Source of the DNA: Chromera velia
Taxonomy: Eukaryota > Sar > Chromeraceae
NCBI GenBank assembly: GCA_018398765.1
Contig: JAHBMJ010004705.1
Coordinates: 212,414-276,413 of the forward strand
Direction of reading: 5' to 3'
DNA length: 64,000 nt
Of this stretch, positions 60,206-64,000 are shown one piece after another (the first letter of the stretch is position 1; each line of letters begins with the position of its first letter). The notes under the pieces were generated by a model. That model searched no databases. It was not told the origin of the DNA and saw nothing but the letters and a program-made list of their open reading frames with translations. Both the position numbers and the translations under genes were made by a program.

Positions 60206-60404
60206 CCTGTCTTCCTCTCCCAGGTCTCTTGGTCAATCACGGGAAGCCTCCTTGCCGCTTCTTTTGGGGACAACCAGACGGTGTTGTTCAAGGAGGCGCT
60301 CAACGGAAGGTTGGTCTGTCTGTTTCTCTTCTTCTGTGTGCAGGCGGGGAGGCAAGGGGGGAGGAGGGAAAGAGGAATAAAACGGAGGACGTAAAGAAAG
60401 ACGA

Positions 60405-60456
<52 letters not shown>

Positions 60457-60934
60457 TGCGAATGTGCATGAGAGAGAGGCCCAAATTTGTTCCGTCAGGC
60501 CGGCGGTTGGGAAACGAGGATAGGTGGTTTGATACCCACAGATGCGGCTTGAAGGACTCTGCTCCGTCCCCTTCTCGTGTGGACGGGACTCCACATAATC
60601 GTCAAATGGAAACAAAACTTTACTCATGTGTACATGCATCGTCTTTTCCCCTCCTGCGCTTTCGCTCCTGTCCCCTCGATGTTGCATGCATGCATGCATG
60701 ATTCCTCTGTTGTCCTTCCTGCCCTTTTTCTTGCTTACTATTCGCAGCTGGGAGAAGGTGACGGATATCGACGAGACGGGTGTGAAGCTTCCCCCCCCTC
60801 CTCCGATGGGAGCGGGTGTGGGGGACGGCATGGGTGTTCCTGACGGTGGAATGGGGGGGGGCATGACGGGCCTGGGGGCCGACTCGGGGGCTCAGTACCC
60901 ATCAGAGGCTGACATCCTGTCATCGTTCCAGTGA
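57129..60934 (+). CDS. SEC13: SEC13, COPII coat and nuclear pore WD40 protein
   Basis: Nine exons: 57129-57314, 57405-57514, 57597-57735, 58003-58116, 58401-58467, 59142-59248, 59802-59864, 60224-60309, 60748-60934; 1059 nt, 352 residues, all phases agree. Six WD repeats are visible: [87 protein letters not shown], and [20 protein letters not shown], the last formed across the 63-nt exon 7. SEC13 pairs with SEC31 in the outer COPII coat for ER export and sits in the Nup84/Y complex. The C-terminus beyond the propeller is Pro- then Gly/Met-rich, a tail of about 45 residues. Intron acceptors sit behind long CT, GT and CTTT runs. Confidence 0.94.
58943..59031 (+). repeat. (CTTT)n microsatellite in SEC13 intron 6
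   Basis: TTTC/CTTT units broken by T homopolymers. It lies upstream of the acceptor at 59141. Confidence 0.95.
60127..60205 (+). repeat. (CT)n(GT)n microsatellite in SEC13 intron 7
   Basis: A run of CT units followed by GT units ending 18 bp before the acceptor at 60223. A second GT run lies at 60409-60460 in intron 8. Confidence 0.95.
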
Positions 60935-61939
60935 GGGGGGGGGGAAGGAGAGGCAGCACTCGTCAACAATTTATGTGATTGATCTAAGGCAACCGGGGGG
61001 GGATGAATACAGAAGCAAATTCGAGTTTGACGGTGTGGCTGACTCCTTAATTCATCAATCTCCTTCTACACCGTTGTTTCAAACTTACCGGGATGCTTAT
61101 GTACATGCGTACTTATCATTTGGTTTTTATTTTCGTTTTCAATCCTTGTCACAACCCCCTGAGTATACTTGTCTGTTAGACCTCTCTATCTATTTATGTG
61201 TATCTGATATAGCTCCGAGTCACTGAGTCAGTAATAGCTGACAATGACTAAATTAATTTATAAAATTTTTGTTTGATTAAAAAAAAATTAAAAACATATA
61301 TGTTAAAATTATTTTTTTTATCCCTTTTCACGCCAAATTTGATCCTTAGGATAGGATACTAGTAGGATTTATGTTCTAGGTGTTCCTCAAGTTCACTGTC
61401 AGTGCCTGGAAAAGGCGTACCTTGAATGATCCTTGCCTGAATCAGGCTAAATGAGATATTGTAATGGTTGTATGCTACTAAGTTTAGTATGAGCTAGAAT
61501 CGCTGCTAGATATGGTTGATTGATTGATTGATTGATACCAAACCCTAGGTGGTGAGTCTGCTATAACTATAATTTTATAGTAGAATTAACATAGCCAAAC
61601 AATACATCTAGCATTAAACATATCCATACTAGCATCCGTATTAATTAGTATTAATTAAACATGTCAGATGCATTCTATAGGATGCGTTACACATGAAAAA
61701 GAAAATCTCAGTCGTTTATTCTATGCCTAGTTCTATGCACAGCAACGGATCATGTATTTAACTCAGATAGAAGAAAAAGTAGGAGGTGAGATCCGTGGGT
61801 CTCATAGTGTTGCACTAGTTGTTGTTCATCTTGTGCCCCTCCATTCCACTCTATCAAACAACTTTCAAACAACTTTCCTGTCTTTCCAACAAACTTGATG
61901 CACTTAACTCCTTTTGCTCTTCTCGCTATGCGAACAAAG
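60935..61939. other. Tail-to-tail spacer with AT-rich island
   Basis: About 61200-61760 is AT-rich with TTGATTGATTGATTGAT and ATTAATTA runs. No gene seen between SEC13 and the convergent ankyrin gene. Confidence 0.55.
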
Positions 61940-63286
61940 CTACGACTGCTGCTGCTCAGCCTGCTGCTGAGGAGGAGGAGGAGCCAAGCTAGCAAGAAAT
62001 TGAAGGACCGGCGAATCCTCCCGTCTCGTGCTCTCTGCCACTTCAAGTGCTGTCTCTTCAGTCATGTTACTCACAGCATTGACATCAATACCTCTGGAGA
62101 CGAGAAGCTGAGCTATCTCGAGCTTCCTTTGCTCAACTTCCCTCTCCATTTCTCCCTCCTGTCTTGGCGCTGCAACACGATGCAGCGCAGTTTCTTCCTC
62201 TTCGTCTGTGGCGTGGATGTCAACGCCGTTCTCAAGCAAAACTTTCACAACGTTCGTACAACCAAAATGCGCAGCATCATGGAGGATCGGGTGGCCATTC
62301 CCGGCTCTGTGATTCACGTCTGCACCGTGAGAGATCAACACTTTTGCCAGTTCTGCATGGTCGGGGTTTCGGTGCCTCCATGAAGGAAGGACTGTGCAAC
62401 GGAGAGGCGTCTGCCCCCTTTTGTTCTCAGCGTCTACGGAGGCGCCACGCTGAAGGAGCGTCCCGGCAGCATCTGTCCGACCACTGAACACTGCTGCATG
62501 GAGAGCCGTATCTCCAGCCCCGTCAACTGCATGCAGATCTGCGCCCTTGGAGAGCAGAAACTCAAGCACTGCAGTCTCGCATGCTGCAGCTGCATGATGG
62601 AGAGGTCTCTCTCCATCGTCATTCTCTGCATTCACATCCGCACCCGCATCGACAAGAAATCGGACCATGGCATCGGAGGCAAAGTTGCAGTAATGAAGGA
62701 CAATGTCGCCGTCGCGATTCTTTATTTCCAACCCCGCCCCCGCGTCCACGAGGATTTTCACGGCTTTGCGGGCTCCTTTCTCTACAATCATCATCAACAC
62801 GGTTTCCTCTCCGTTCATGAAGACGTCTATCTGTGCACCCACCCTGAGAAGGAGCATGACGTCCTCTTCTTCCTTTCGGCCCTTCCCTTCTTCCTCTTCC
62901 TCCCCCCCTGCCTCAATGAAGGCATCAACAGCGTCGTACAGCTGTTCGGGAGAGATCGGCTGGAAGGATCGAATCGTGTTCCACACGTCCTCATCAATAA
63001 TCCTCGACAGGTCCATGCTGCAGTACACGTTCTGAATTTTGTTCAATTCGAGCCTGACACTCTTTCTCATTGTATCAAGCAACTGTTTCATTTTTAGGAG
63101 GGCACCAGCCTCAACAGGCGGCAGGAGGTCTGGTGACGGGAGCTCTGTGCACATTGGCGGATCCACCTTGTACTCTCCGATCAGCTGACTCATTCTTCTG
63201 ACCATCTCAGCAACACCCTCGATGCTTTTAGCAAAGCTTTCGAGCTCTTGCTGGGTGGTAAAGAGAGCGTCGGCAATTCTGGTCAT
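61940..63286 (-). CDS. Ankyrin-repeat protein
   Basis: Single exon, ATG 63286, 448 residues. Residues 1-140 are helical (LESFAKSIEGVAEMVRRM, MKQLLDTMRKSVRLELNK) with an EEEEEGKGRKEEE patch. From about 155 to 430 run six or seven ankyrin repeats, with clear units GDIVLHYCNFASDAMVRFLV, GERPLHHAAAACETAVLEFL, GDTALHAAVFSGRTDAAGTL and PILHDAAHFGCTNVVKVLL, and DVNAEN/DIHATD hairpins. The end is APPPPQQQAEQQQS. Ankyrin repeats mediate protein binding; no enzymatic domain is present and the partner is unknown. Convergent with SEC13; the partner gene of its 5' side is outside the window. Confidence 0.85.
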   Translation of the reverse strand: MTRIADALFTTQQELESFAKSIEGVAEMVRRMSQLIGEYKVDPPMCTELPSPDLLPPVEAGALLKMKQLLDTMRKSVRLELNKIQNVYCSMDLSRIIDEDVWNTIRSFQPISPEQLYDAVDAFIEAGGEEEEEGKGRKEEEDVMLLLRVGAQIDVFMNGEETVLMMIVEKGARKAVKILVDAGAGLEIKNRDGDIVLHYCNFASDAMVRFLVDAGADVNAENDDGERPLHHAAAACETAVLEFLLSKGADLHAVDGAGDTALHAAVFSGRTDAAGTLLQRGASVDAENKRGQTPLRCTVLPSWRHRNPDHAELAKVLISHGADVNHRAGNGHPILHDAAHFGCTNVVKVLLENGVDIHATDEEEETALHRVAAPRQEGEMEREVEQRKLEIAQLLVSRGIDVNAVSNMTEETALEVAESTRREDSPVLQFLASLAPPPPQQQAEQQQS

Positions 63287-64000
63287 ATTTCGAAACGGCA
63301 GTCTGAAAACTCTGCAGCCAGAGCCACGAGACGGGGAGGGACAAAGAAAACAAAAAAACGAATGCGGTACGAGTCAGGAGCAGCAATCCCACGGTAGTCG
63401 GGCGGAAGGGCAAGAACACTTTATTTACCACACTTTCGTCATCCGAACATTTCACAATCCTTTTCGTAATTTTTCGTATGTCTGATCGTTCTTTTGCATG
63501 GCACTGAGTTCTTTAGATGGGCTGAGGCACTCAATTCGCGAATTAAACCGCGAGTGACAAATTAATTTAAATTCACAAAAATTAATCAGCGCGCGCGCGC
63601 ATATAGAGCGCGAGCCACCCATGCAGCAGAGGCGCATACCCTGGACATTAATTTGTGGCTTTCGCGCGCAATCAGACGCGCACGCACTGCCACAATTGTT
63701 GTGTTTCAGTCACATGACATTGTACGGTCTACATCGGTGCAGCTGTGACAAAAAATACCTCTCTCCATCTCCGAGCTGTCTTCCTCTTTCCTTCCTTTCT
63801 GTGACACTATGTCGATTGCTGGAGACAAGGCGGCTTCAAATTTAGAGAGTTGCTTAGAGGTCACATATATTTTCCGAAGATTACCCGGGGGAATTAAGCT
63901 TGAAATACCGCTGTTTTGGGTATCTTCATGGGGCGCATGTATGTAGAAAAGAGCAATGGGGAGGAAGACTGCAATGCAAATTGAATGTTTCACTCAGTAG
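63287..64000. promoter_or_regulatory. 5' region of the ankyrin gene with GCGC patch
   Basis: 63588-63690 contains CAGCGCGCGCGCGCATATAG, GAGCGCGAGCC and TTTCGCGCGCAATC. No further gene is supported before the right edge. Confidence 0.4.

Noticed and set aside
1-64000. tRNA or rRNA genes
   Set aside because: I looked by eye for T-arm and anticodon-arm patterns and found nothing I could fold into a full tRNA; no rRNA-like block is present. A covariance-model scan could overturn this.

Overview
This is a 64 kb piece of nuclear DNA from a eukaryote, most likely an alga or other protist. Genes are split by short GT-AG introns whose acceptors often sit behind CT or GT microsatellites. Two LTR retrotransposons interrupt the gene space. 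There are no operons, no CRISPR array and no bacterial start signals. Base composition (GC-balanced genes, AT-rich islands) and gene style fit a chromerid such as Chromera velia, but that name is an inference; nothing in the window proves it.

Layout. 1-6292 (+): last eight exons of an M16 (insulinase-like) metallopeptidase with a long glutamate-rich tail. 9813-11204 (+): RING-H2 E3 ligase. 11.2-16.2 kb: no supported gene, but a decayed duplication and a small dispersed repeat family. 16638-22811: degenerate Ty3/gypsy element with 256-bp LTRs and a perfect 5-bp target duplication. 23552-29484 (+): multi-exon gene of unknown function, with a broken duplicate of its 3' end at 29.9-31.0 kb. 31774-35570 (-): membrane acyltransferase-3. 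36440-38205 (+): amino-acid transporter-like membrane protein. 40255-43599 (-): SpoU/TrmH-type RNA 2'-O-methyltransferase, six exons. 44282-47081 (+): protein with thirteen C-x-H-x6-C-x2-C repeats, its 3' end duplicated beside an assembly gap. 49858-54306: degenerate Ty1/copia element lacking integrase. 55178-56218 (-): ubiquitin-like-domain protein. 57129-60934 (+): SEC13, nine exons. 61940-63286 (-): ankyrin-repeat protein.

How it is organised. From about 23 kb rightward the genes alternate strand: three head-to-head pairs share 0.7-0.9 kb spacers, and tail-to-tail junctions carry AT-rich islands. Both LTR elements lie inside such islands. GCGC-rich patches, often with TGCATGC motifs, lie upstream of almost every gene whose start is in the window. 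Exon phases were checked by hand and close exactly for the M16 gene (from its first in-window exon), SEC13, the RNA methyltransferase, the transporter and the cysteine-repeat gene. The genes are housekeeping or accessory eukaryotic functions and do not form a pathway. The least familiar item is the cysteine/histidine repeat protein. The most unusual patterns are duplicated 3' splice sites in the M16 gene, relaxed donor sites, and the strict head-to-head/tail-to-tail layout.
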